Both the position numbers and the translations under genes were made by a program. The notes beneath the pieces are model-generated. The model was given only the letters and a program-made list of their open reading frames with translations, did not search any database and was not told the DNA's origin. This document shows, piece after piece, positions 17,338 through 25,113 of a stretch of DNA of 64,000 bases (position 1 is its first letter; each line of letters begins with the position of its first letter). Source of the DNA: Streptomyces sp. cf386. Its GTDB lineage: Bacteria; Actinomycetota; Actinomycetes; Streptomycetales; Streptomycetaceae. The stretch lies in NCBI RefSeq assembly GCF_900103585.1, contig NZ_FNHV01000006.1, positions 487,695-551,694 on the forward strand, read 5' to 3'.

Positions 17338-20300
17338 TCACGGGGACGAAGGGGCGGTTCGGTTCAGCGCGGTCAGCACCGCGTCTTTCGCGTCGGCCGC
17401 CCGTGTGCGCGGGAAGTGGGCTCCGCCGCCCGGCAACCGGCGGTGCGTCACCTCGTCGGAGAAGAGCCGCCAGTCCCAGTGGCCGTGACCGTGGCCGAGG
17501 TCCCCGGCCGCCCCGTCCTCGGCTGCGACGAGGTCGATGCCCGCCTTGACCCGGTGGGCCTCCGGGCGCCGCCGGGCGGCCAGCAGGAAGTCTCCGGCCG
17601 ACCGCACGTCGTGGCGGTAGGCGGGTCCGAGCAGCCCGGCCCGCTCGGGCTTGAGCCCGTCGAACTCCACGTACGCGCCCTCGCCCAGGAGGGTGGCGGC
17701 GACCTCCCGGTCGCTCAGGGCACGGGTGCGGTCCATGCTCGCCCGCACCCCGGCCGGCCAGTCCGGGGCGACACCGCCGACGAGAACCCGACGCGGTGCC
17801 GAAGGGCCGTCCTCCAGCAGCCGGGCCAGGGCGAGCGCGGGCGCCGCGCCCTCCCGCTGGCCCCACAGCACGAGCGGTACGGCGGTCAGCCCCGCCAGCT
17901 CCCGCGCGACCCGGCGCGCCACCTCCGGCACCTCCGCCAGATCCTGCGCGCCGGGCACGAAGTCGTGTCCGGGCAGTTCGACGCCGTACACCTCGATGCC
18001 GCTGGGAGCGAGTTCCCGGGCCAGAGCGAGGAAGTTGACGGCGTTCCCGCCCGCACAGGGGAAGCAGACGAGGCGGCCCTCGGCCACGGTCCGGCCCGGA
18101 AGCGCACGGCTCAGCGGGCGGAGCAGACCGTGCTCCGCCCGCCCCGCCGGCGCCGCATCCTGGCCGGCGTCGACGGCGGCGGCGAGATCGGACAGCACGG
18201 GATGGGCGACGATCTGCGCCAGCGAGACGAGTCGGTCCAGCTTCACGACGAGCCAGGTCGCCGCGAGCGACGTACCGCCGAGCGCGAAGAAGTTGTCGGC
18301 CAGCCCGATGCTCTGCAACGGCACGTTCAGCGCCTCCGCCCAGGCCATCGCGAGGCGCTGCTCGGTGGGCGTGGTGGGCGCCGTGCTGGGCACGCCGGCA
18401 TGCCCGAGCGTGGCGGCCAGCTCGGTGAGCACCTTCCGGTCCACCTTGCCGTTCTCGCCGACCGGCAGCGCGTCGAGCCAGTGGCAGTGCGCCGGGATCA
18501 TGTAGTCCGGCAGATGGCGGGCCAGGGCGTCCCGGACGGTGTCGGCGTCACAGCGGACGGCACCGACCAGGAACGCCACCAGGACCCGGTGCCGGTCGCC
18601 CGGCGCCGAGGCGACGACCACCGCGTCCTTCACCTCGTCCAGGGCCATGAGCCGGTTCTCGATCTCACCGGTCTCGACCCGGAATCCGCGGATCCTGACC
18701 TGCTGGTCGCGGCGGCCGAGGAACTGCAGCCGGCCACCGGGCAGCCAGCGCCCGAAGTCACCCGTCCGGTACATCCGCTGCCCCGGCCGGAACGGATCGG
18801 GCACGAACGCGGCCCGGGTCCGCTCGGGGTCGTTGACATAGCCGCGGCCGACCGCGACACCGGAGAAGACGATCTCCCCGGTCGCACCGAGCGGCACCAG
18901 CCCGCCCTGCTCGTCCAGCACATAGCCATGCACGTTGCGCCGCATCCGGCCGAGCGTGACGGGCCCGTGCTCCGGCACCGAGTCGAGGAACTCGTGCATG
19001 GTGTCGTCGGAGACCTCGGTCGCGCCGTACGCGTTGACCACCCGGACACCCGGATGGCACGCGAACCATCGCCGCAGCAGCGCCGGTTTCAGCTCCTCCC
19101 CCGTCACCGAGACGGCGCGCAGCACGCCGAGACCGCGAGGGCTGCGCTCCAGTGCCGTGATCAGCGCGTCGAAGTACGACGGGACGAACTGCGCGACGGA
19201 GACCCGCGACGCGGTCAGCTCCGCGACGAAACGGTCGACCTCCAGGAGCACATCGGTGTCCACGATGCGTGAACTGCCGCCGGTCAGCAGGGGGGCGATC
19301 AGCTGCCACAGCGAGATGTCCAGGGACTGCGCGGCGGTCTGCGCCACCACGTCGCCGGGCCCGAGTTCGAGGTCGGCGACCTTCATCAACAGGTGGTTCA
19401 GCAACCCCGCGTGCTCGCACATCACGCCCTTCGGCGTGCCGGTGGAGCCGGAGGTGAAGTAGATGTAGGCGAGCCGGCGGGGGGCGAGTGGGCGGTCCGG
19501 GTTGGCGGTGGCCGGTGCCTCGGGGGCGTGGCCCGGGTTGTTGGTGGCCGGTGCCTCCTGGGCATGGCTCCCGGTTCCGGCGCACAGGGCGGCGACGTCC
19601 ATCGAACGGCGCGGCGCGTCGTCCCCGTCCCCCACGGGGGCACTGTGGCCCTCACCCTCCCCCTCCCCGAGCACGAACCGGCAGTCCGCGTCGTCGAGTT
19701 GGGCGGAGATCCGTGCGGCCGGGAGGTCCGGCTGCACCGGCAGATAGCAGCCGCCCGCCTTGAGCACGCCTATCGTGGCCGCCGCCCACTCCAGGCCGCG
19801 TTCCATGACGACGGCCACCACGTCCTCGTCGCGGAGCCCGTCCGCCAGCAGCGCGTGGGCGATCCGGTTGGCGTTCGCGTTCAGCCGGTCGTACGTCCAT
19901 GACCGGCTCCCGTGCGACACCGCGACCGCGTCGGGGGCCGCCCGGACCTGCTCCTCGAACCGCTCGACGAACAGCCGCCCGTCGAAGGGCTCCGCCTCGC
20001 CCGCCAACCCGTAGATCTGGAAGTGCCGTTCGTCCTCGGCGAGCAGACTCCGTTCGCCCGCCGGTGCGTCGGGGTGGGCGGCCAGCAGCTCCAGGGCCCG
20101 TCCGTGGTAACCGACGATGCGGATCAGCTGCTCCTCGGACATGACATCCGAACGGGACCGGGCGCGGACGGTGACACGGTCCGCGTGCAGGGCGATGCGC
20201 ACCCACAGCGGCGGTGCGACGTGCGGGGCCGGATGGGTTGTGGACGGGTCCGTTGTGGACGGGGCCGTTGCGGACGGGTCCGTTGTCGACAGGTCCAGAA

Positions 20301-20688
20301 CGGATTCGTGGTACGGCTCGGCGGCCGGCGTCGGCACCGGTGCCGGCCGGCTCGCCGCCGCGGCCGCCTGCCGCACGAGTTCGTGCCAGCTGTGCCGCAG
20401 CACACCACTGACACCCAGCGAGCGCGGCGCGCCGGGATCACCGTCGGCGGGCACGTACCCGGTGACCGGGTTCTGGTCGGAGGTCAGCGCGGCGACCACC
20501 CGCAGGTGCGCGGCGAGGAGCACGGCATCCAGCGGGGCCGCGCTCTCGACGGCCACCGTGCGCAGCCGGGCGGTCAGTTCGGGAGGCAGAACGAGTTCGG
20601 CGGTCACTCCTCGCCGCGCACCCATCTCGTCGCCTGTGGTCCACCGCGGAACGCGTACGGCCGTCGCCCCGACCAAAGTCTTCGCCAC
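17338..20688 (-). CDS. NRPS: partial C, adenylation, thiolation and degenerate thioesterase
   Basis: A 1116-residue protein. Residues ~25-200 resemble the C-terminal part of a condensation domain but have no HHxxxDG. The adenylation domain (~215-740) is complete: YIYFTSGSTGTPKGV near 413, VNAYGATE near 554, YRTGDFGRW and GENGKVDR. The carrier domain has LGGTSL near 801. The end (~870-1095) matches type II/integrated thioesterases, but the GxSxG nucleophile motif reads GQREG near 948, without serine. The GTG start has a weak ribosome site; ATG at 20625 is an alternative. It probably activates one amino acid, perhaps the diaminobutyrate made downstream, in trans. Confidence 0.9.
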   Translation of the reverse strand: MAKTLVGATAVRVPRWTTGDEMGARRGVTAELVLPPELTARLRTVAVESAAPLDAVLLAAHLRVVAALTSDQNPVTGYVPADGDPGAPRSLGVSGVLRHSWHELVRQAAAAASRPAPVPTPAAEPYHESVLDLSTTDPSATAPSTTDPSTTHPAPHVAPPLWVRIALHADRVTVRARSRSDVMSEEQLIRIVGYHGRALELLAAHPDAPAGERSLLAEDERHFQIYGLAGEAEPFDGRLFVERFEEQVRAAPDAVAVSHGSRSWTYDRLNANANRIAHALLADGLRDEDVVAVVMERGLEWAAATIGVLKAGGCYLPVQPDLPAARISAQLDDADCRFVLGEGEGEGHSAPVGDGDDAPRRSMDVAALCAGTGSHAQEAPATNNPGHAPEAPATANPDRPLAPRRLAYIYFTSGSTGTPKGVMCEHAGLLNHLLMKVADLELGPGDVVAQTAAQSLDISLWQLIAPLLTGGSSRIVDTDVLLEVDRFVAELTASRVSVAQFVPSYFDALITALERSPRGLGVLRAVSVTGEELKPALLRRWFACHPGVRVVNAYGATEVSDDTMHEFLDSVPEHGPVTLGRMRRNVHGYVLDEQGGLVPLGATGEIVFSGVAVGRGYVNDPERTRAAFVPDPFRPGQRMYRTGDFGRWLPGGRLQFLGRRDQQVRIRGFRVETGEIENRLMALDEVKDAVVVASAPGDRHRVLVAFLVGAVRCDADTVRDALARHLPDYMIPAHCHWLDALPVGENGKVDRKVLTELAATLGHAGVPSTAPTTPTEQRLAMAWAEALNVPLQSIGLADNFFALGGTSLAATWLVVKLDRLVSLAQIVAHPVLSDLAAAVDAGQDAAPAGRAEHGLLRPLSRALPGRTVAEGRLVCFPCAGGNAVNFLALARELAPSGIEVYGVELPGHDFVPGAQDLAEVPEVARRVARELAGLTAVPLVLWGQREGAAPALALARLLEDGPSAPRRVLVGGVAPDWPAGVRASMDRTRALSDREVAATLLGEGAYVEFDGLKPERAGLLGPAYRHDVRSAGDFLLAARRRPEAHRVKAGIDLVAAEDGAAGDLGHGHGHWDWRLFSDEVTHRRLPGGGAHFPRTRAADAKDAVLTALNRTAPSSP

Positions 20689-20748
20689 GTGATCGCCAAC
20701 CTACCGAGGAATGGACGGAAGAATGTGCTGTTCGGCATCGCCTACGTG

Positions 20749-20783
20749 ACCATGCTGTCGACCGGCACTGACAGGCCACTGAC
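20749..20783 (-). promoter_or_regulatory. SARP-type promoter 3 (upstream of A-T-TE NRPS)
   Basis: CTGAC at 20768-20772 and 20779-20783, 11 bp apart. On the minus strand GTCAGT is followed after 12 bases by CATGGT (20754-20749), matching the layout of promoters 1 and 2. A third repeat is not preserved. It points at the NRPS/lyase/kinase/PLP operon starting at 20688. Confidence 0.6.
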
Positions 20784-20915
20784 GACGGCTCCCGCGCCGT
20801 TCGCGCGCGCTCACGTGGCAGTTTTCGCCGCTGCTTAAGGACGTGTCCCCCACCCGCTCCGAACGCTTATCGTCCGGTCGGTCACAGCCCGCAGGCCAGG
20901 GAGGGGAACACAGCG

Positions 20916-21704
20916 ATGAATGCTCTCGACGACATCGTCAGGGGCGTACGCGAGGATGTGGCGTCACGCCGGGAGCGCACACCGGAGGCGGCCCTGCGGG
21001 AGCGGGCCCTGGCCCGGGGCGCGGGGCGGGACTGCGTGCCGCTGCTGCGCGGCGGGCCGCGGGTGCGGGTCATCGCGGAGGTGAAGCGCGCCAGCCCCTC
21101 GCGCGGTCCGCTCGCCGAGATCCCCGACCCGGCGGCCCTCGCCGCCGACTACGCGGAAGGCGGCGCGGCCGCGATCAGCGTCCTGACCGAAGAGCGCAGG
21201 TTCGGGGGCTCCTTGGCGGATCTGGAGGCCGTGAGTGCCCGGGTGGACGTGCCCGTGCTGCGCAAGGACTTCGTCGTGGACCCCTACCAGGTGTGGGAGG
21301 CGCGTGCCTACGGCGCCGAGATCGTGCTCCTGATCGTCGCCGCCCTGGGCCGGGCCCAGCTGACCGACTTCATCGCACTGGCGAACGAGGCACGACTGAC
21401 ACCGCTGGTGGAGGTGCACGACGAGGCGGAGGCAGAGCGCGCGGTGACCGCCGGCGCCACGGTGATCGGCGTCAACGCCCGCGACCTGACGACGCTGAAA
21501 GTGGAGCGGGGCACGTTCGCGAGGGTCGCACCGCACATCCCCGAGGGCCTGGTCCGGATCGCCGAATCCGGTGTCCGCGGCCCCGAGGACGTCGCGGCAT
21601 ACGCCCAAGCAGGCGCAGACGCAGTCCTGGTAGGCGAGTCCCTGGTCACCCACGGCACCCCCAGAACAGCAGTGACCGAACTCCTGGCCGCAGCCCGCGT
21701 CTAG
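20916..21704 (+). CDS. trpC: Indole-3-glycerol phosphate synthase
   Basis: A 262-residue TIM-barrel enzyme that converts carboxyphenylamino-deoxyribulose phosphate to indole glycerol phosphate. Family motifs are present: VIAEVKRASPSRG (~53-65) with the catalytic lysine, VLRKDFVVDPYQV, LIVAAL, LVEVHDEAEAE, IGVNARDL and IAESGV. GGGAGGGG precedes the ATG. It is divergent from the NRPS operon and convergent with trpD. It is a cluster-borne copy like trpC2 in the calcium-dependent antibiotic cluster of S. coelicolor, probably raising tryptophan supply. trpF, trpB and trpA are not here. Confidence 0.95.
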   Translation: MNALDDIVRGVREDVASRRERTPEAALRERALARGAGRDCVPLLRGGPRVRVIAEVKRASPSRGPLAEIPDPAALAADYAEGGAAAISVLTEERRFGGSLADLEAVSARVDVPVLRKDFVVDPYQVWEARAYGAEIVLLIVAALGRAQLTDFIALANEARLTPLVEVHDEAEAERAVTAGATVIGVNARDLTTLKVERGTFARVAPHIPEGLVRIAESGVRGPEDVAAYAQAGADAVLVGESLVTHGTPRTAVTELLAAARV

Positions 21705-21882
21705 GTCCGGTCGACGGGTGGGGCTGGGCATGTGGGGTGAGCGCGGCTTGGGACTGTCCGGGGGGTGCGCTGCGGGGTTGCCGCGTGGATGGGTGCGGGG
21801 GCAGTGCCGTGGACGGGTGCGGGGTGGGTGCTGTGGATGCTTCCAAGCTCCGCCCAGCAACACCCCAGCCCACCGCCACGAC
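21705..21882. other. Gap between convergent trpC and trpD
   Basis: G-rich spacer with an imperfect repeat (GTGGATGGGTGCGGGG and GTGGACGGGTGCGGGG near 21785-21830). No gene or clear terminator was recognised. Confidence 0.5.
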
Positions 21883-22959
21883 TCACCCCTGCGCCGCCCC
21901 CACCGACTGCGCCCGCTTGGTCGTCACCGTCGCCCAGCGTTCCAGTACCGCTGCCGCCGCACCCGAGTCCACCGACTCCGCCGCCCGCTCCAGCCCCGTC
22001 GCCAGCTGGTCGCCGACCGACGTGCCGTCGCCCGGATCCAGCGCGGCGAGGCCGGCCGCGGCCGACAGCAGGACCGCGTCGCGGACCGGGCCGTGGGTGC
22101 CGGCGAGGACCTCACGGGCCACCCGGGCGTTGTGGGCGCGGTCGCCGCCGCGCAGGGCGTCGGGTGGGGCGAGGCCGATGCCGATGTCCCGGGGGTCGAA
22201 GGTCTCCTCGGCCACCCCGGAGTCCGTGACCGACCAGATCGTGGAGGTCGTGGTGACCGTCAGTTCGTCCATTCCGTCGTCGCCCCGGAACACGAGCCCG
22301 GACGACCCACGCCGGGCGAGAACCCCTGCCAGCAGCGGCGCGAGCCGCGCGTCGGCCACTCCGATCGCCGTACCGGTGGGCGAGGCCGGATTGAGCAGCG
22401 GGCCCAGGGCGTTGAAGACGGTGCGCACGCCGAGTTCGCGGCGCGGCGCCGCCGCGTGCCGCATGGCGGGATGGAACGCCGGCGCGAAGCAGAACGTGAT
22501 GCCGACCTCCTCGGCCACGGCGCCGATCTCCTCCGCGGGCAGCCCCAGCGCCACCCCCAACTCCTCCAGGACGTCGGCCGATCCGCAGGAGGAGGACGCC
22601 GACCGGTTGCCGTGCTTGACGACCCGCGCCCCGGCCCCGGCCGCCACGATCGCCGAGATGGTGGAGATGTTGACGCTGTTCGAGCCGTCCCCGCCGGTGC
22701 CCACGATGTCCACCGTGGGGCCCGGCACATCCAGCGGCACCGCATGCCGCCGCATGGCGCTGACCAGACCCTCGATCTCCTCGACGGTCTCGCCCTTCGC
22801 CCGCAGCGCCACCAGGAGCCCGGCCAGCCGGACCGGCCCGGCGACGCCGGACATCACCTGATCCATCGCCCAGTCGGTCTCCCGCGCGGAAAGGCCCTTC
22901 CGGTCGAGCAGCGAATTCAGCAATTCGGGCCAACTGAAACTCTGCGGTCCGGTTGTCAC
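21883..22959 (-). CDS. trpD: Anthranilate phosphoribosyltransferase
   Basis: A 358-residue enzyme joining anthranilate and PRPP. Motifs: DIVGTGGDGSNSVNIST (PRPP loop), KHGNRSASSSCGSADVLE (anthranilate and metal site) and FNALGPLLNPA. GTG at 22959 is chosen because GAGGAG stands 7 bases upstream. It is divergent from the MocR gene, with a repeat-containing control region between them. It is a cluster copy for tryptophan-precursor supply with trpC, trpG and trpE. Confidence 0.95.
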   Translation of the reverse strand: MTTGPQSFSWPELLNSLLDRKGLSARETDWAMDQVMSGVAGPVRLAGLLVALRAKGETVEEIEGLVSAMRRHAVPLDVPGPTVDIVGTGGDGSNSVNISTISAIVAAGAGARVVKHGNRSASSSCGSADVLEELGVALGLPAEEIGAVAEEVGITFCFAPAFHPAMRHAAAPRRELGVRTVFNALGPLLNPASPTGTAIGVADARLAPLLAGVLARRGSSGLVFRGDDGMDELTVTTTSTIWSVTDSGVAEETFDPRDIGIGLAPPDALRGGDRAHNARVAREVLAGTHGPVRDAVLLSAAAGLAALDPGDGTSVGDQLATGLERAAESVDSGAAAAVLERWATVTTKRAQSVGAAQG

Positions 22960-23105
22960 GTGAATTCTCCTCGGACATCTACGGCACGAATCGAACATCG
23001 ATCAGTACGACGAGTCTCACGTCCGGGCGCCCCGCTCAGCCAGACCACTGCCACGTGAGAAATGCGGTCCAATTCCCGCGGTCCACTTCCGAAAGAGAGA
23101 AGGTC
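22943..23105. promoter_or_regulatory. Divergent trpD/MocR control region with repeats
   Basis: GCGGTCCA occurs at 23064-23071 and 23078-23085 (14 bp apart), with a near copy GCGGTCCG at 22944-22951 just inside trpD. An inverted pair, TCTCACGT (23015-23022) and ACGTGAGA (23053-23060), spans the middle. Direct repeats are typical of MocR-type operators, so autoregulation with control of trpD is plausible. Confidence 0.5.
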
Positions 23106-24518
23106 ATGTCCCTCCACATGGCGGTCGAAGTCGTCCGGGATTCCGAGGTCTCCCTGACCGCGCAGATACAGAGCTTCATCAAGAGCGAGATAGCGGCCGG
23201 CAGCCTGCACGCGGGAACCCGGCTGCCCTCCAGCCGCCGTCTCGCGGACGACCTGGACGTCTCCCGCAGCGTGGTCGTGGAGGCGTACGGCCAGCTCGTC
23301 GCCGAGGGATACCTGGAGGCCGTCCAGGGCGCCGGCACCCGCGTCGTCGGACACCTGACCACCCAGGCGGTCGTACCGACACTCCTCGGTGAGGACCGGG
23401 TGCCCGAGGTCCGCTGGGACCTACGGCCCGGCGGCGGCAACCTGCCCGACTTCCCGCGCCGCGACTGGCTCGCCTGCTACGAGCGCGCGCTGCGCTCGGC
23501 CGCCCCTTCGGCGCACGCCTACCCGCCGCTGGCCGGAACCCCCGCGCTGCGCCTCGAACTCTCCCAGTACCTGGGGCGGGCACGCGGCGTACGGACCACG
23601 GCCGAACAGCTGGCCGTGGTGGGCGGGTTCTCACAGGGGCTGGACCTGCTGTGCGGCGTGCTCCGCCGGGAGGGGGTCGACGCGATCGGCGTGGAGGACC
23701 CGGGCCATCCCGGACAGCGGCAGTTCCTCCAGGAATGCGGTGTGCGCCCGGTGCCCCTGCCCGTCGACGAGGCGGGCCTGGACGTGACGGCGCTGGCCGC
23801 GACGGACCTGCGCGCCGTCCTAGTCACCCCCGCCCATCAGTTCCCGACCGGCGTGACCCTGAGCGAGGACCGGCGCGAGCAACTCGTGCGCTGGGCCCGG
23901 GAGGTGGACGGCCTGATCATCGAGGACGACTACGACGGAGGGCTCTGGTACGAACGCGGCCAGCGCCCGCTGGCCCTGCAACGCCTCGCCCCCGAACGCG
24001 TCGTGTACGCGGGCACGGCCAGCAAGACCCTCGCCCCCGGGCTACGGCTCGGCTGGCTGGCCGCACCGCCCGACCTGCTGGACCGGCTGCTGCGCGAGCG
24101 CGCCCGGCACGACCTGGGCACCGAGACCCTCACCCAGCTGGCCTTCGCCGAGCTGCTGCGCGGCGGACTGCTCGACCGTCACCTGCGCAAACTCAACGCC
24201 CGGGCGAGCACCCGCCGTCACGCCCTCGAAGAGGCCGTCCGCCGGCACCTGCCCGGCGCCGAGGTGCTCGGCCCGGCGGCGGGGCTGCACGCGTACGTCC
24301 GGCTGCCCCGGCACACCGACGAGGCGGCCCTGGTGTCCGGGGCACTGCGCCGATCCGTCGCGGTGCGCGGCGGCGCGGCGTTCCACGCCCGGCCACGACG
24401 GGGCGCGCCCGCGCTCGTCGTGGGGCACGCGCATCTGCCGCGCTCGGGCATCACCGAGGCCGTCCGCGTGCTGGCGGAAGTCGGATCCCGCGCGCCGGCG
24501 GAGGTCAGATCCCGCTGA
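23106..24518 (+). CDS. MocR-type regulator (GntR helix-turn-helix plus aminotransferase domain)
   Basis: A 470-residue protein from ATG 23106. The GntR winged helix (~15-85) contains LPSSRRLADDLDVSRSVVVEAY. The rest is a fold-type I aminotransferase domain with the PLP lysine in GTASKTLAPGLRLGW and the aspartate in IIEDDYDGG. MocR proteins use PLP as a sensor rather than for catalysis. It sits between trpD and trpG, whose end it overlaps by 14 bases tail-to-tail. It probably controls the tryptophan-supply genes; a true aminotransferase role is possible but less likely. Confidence 0.92.
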   Translation: MSLHMAVEVVRDSEVSLTAQIQSFIKSEIAAGSLHAGTRLPSSRRLADDLDVSRSVVVEAYGQLVAEGYLEAVQGAGTRVVGHLTTQAVVPTLLGEDRVPEVRWDLRPGGGNLPDFPRRDWLACYERALRSAAPSAHAYPPLAGTPALRLELSQYLGRARGVRTTAEQLAVVGGFSQGLDLLCGVLRREGVDAIGVEDPGHPGQRQFLQECGVRPVPLPVDEAGLDVTALAATDLRAVLVTPAHQFPTGVTLSEDRREQLVRWAREVDGLIIEDDYDGGLWYERGQRPLALQRLAPERVVYAGTASKTLAPGLRLGWLAAPPDLLDRLLRERARHDLGTETLTQLAFAELLRGGLLDRHLRKLNARASTRRHALEEAVRRHLPGAEVLGPAAGLHAYVRLPRHTDEAALVSGALRRSVAVRGGAAFHARPRRGAPALVVGHAHLPRSGITEAVRVLAEVGSRAPAEVRSR

Positions 24519-25113
24519 GCGACTGCCGTTCCCGGCCACGCTCGTCCGCCGACATGGCCAGGAAGTTCTCCAGCAGGGTCAGACCGCCGGTGGTCATCAC
24601 GGACTCGGGGTGGAACTGCACGCCCGCCACGGGCAGGGTGCGATGCCGCAGGCCCATCACATAGCCGTGGTCGACGGCGACGGCCGTCGTCTCCAGGACC
24701 TCCGGAACCGGTTGGGCGACCACGAGGGAGTGGTAGCGGGTGGCCTGCAGGGTGTTCCCGAGACCGGCGAACAGACCCGTGCCGTCGTGCTGCACGGTGC
24801 TGATCCGTCCGTGCATCACCTGGTCGGCCACCTCGATCCGGCCGCCGTAGGCCAGGGCGATGGCCTGGTGCCCCAGGCACACGCCGAGCAGCGGCACCCG
24901 CCCGGCGAACTCGTGCACCAGCTCCACATGGCCCGACTCGGCCGGATGCCCGGGCCCCGGCCCGAGGACCACGGCATCCGGTTCGTACCCGGCGAGTTCG
25001 TCGGCGGAGCGGGTCAGCGAGCGCACGACCCGCGTCTGCGCGCCGAGGTGGCGCAGATACTGGTCGATGATGTGCACGAAACTGTCGTACGCGTCGATCA
25101 GCAGGACCTTCAT
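24505..25113 (-). CDS. trpG: Anthranilate synthase glutamine amidotransferase subunit
   Basis: A 202-residue class I glutamine amidotransferase with Cys79 in GVCLGHQAIA and the histidine-glutamate pair in VQFHPES. VVLGPGPGHP marks the oxyanion region. ATG at 25113 overlaps the trpE stop (ATGA), so the two subunits are made together. It supplies ammonia to TrpE. pabA-type function is possible in principle, but the trp genes around it favour anthranilate. Confidence 0.94.
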   Translation of the reverse strand: MKVLLIDAYDSFVHIIDQYLRHLGAQTRVVRSLTRSADELAGYEPDAVVLGPGPGHPAESGHVELVHEFAGRVPLLGVCLGHQAIALAYGGRIEVADQVMHGRISTVQHDGTGLFAGLGNTLQATRYHSLVVAQPVPEVLETTAVAVDHGYVMGLRHRTLPVAGVQFHPESVMTTGGLTLLENFLAMSADERGRERQSLSGI

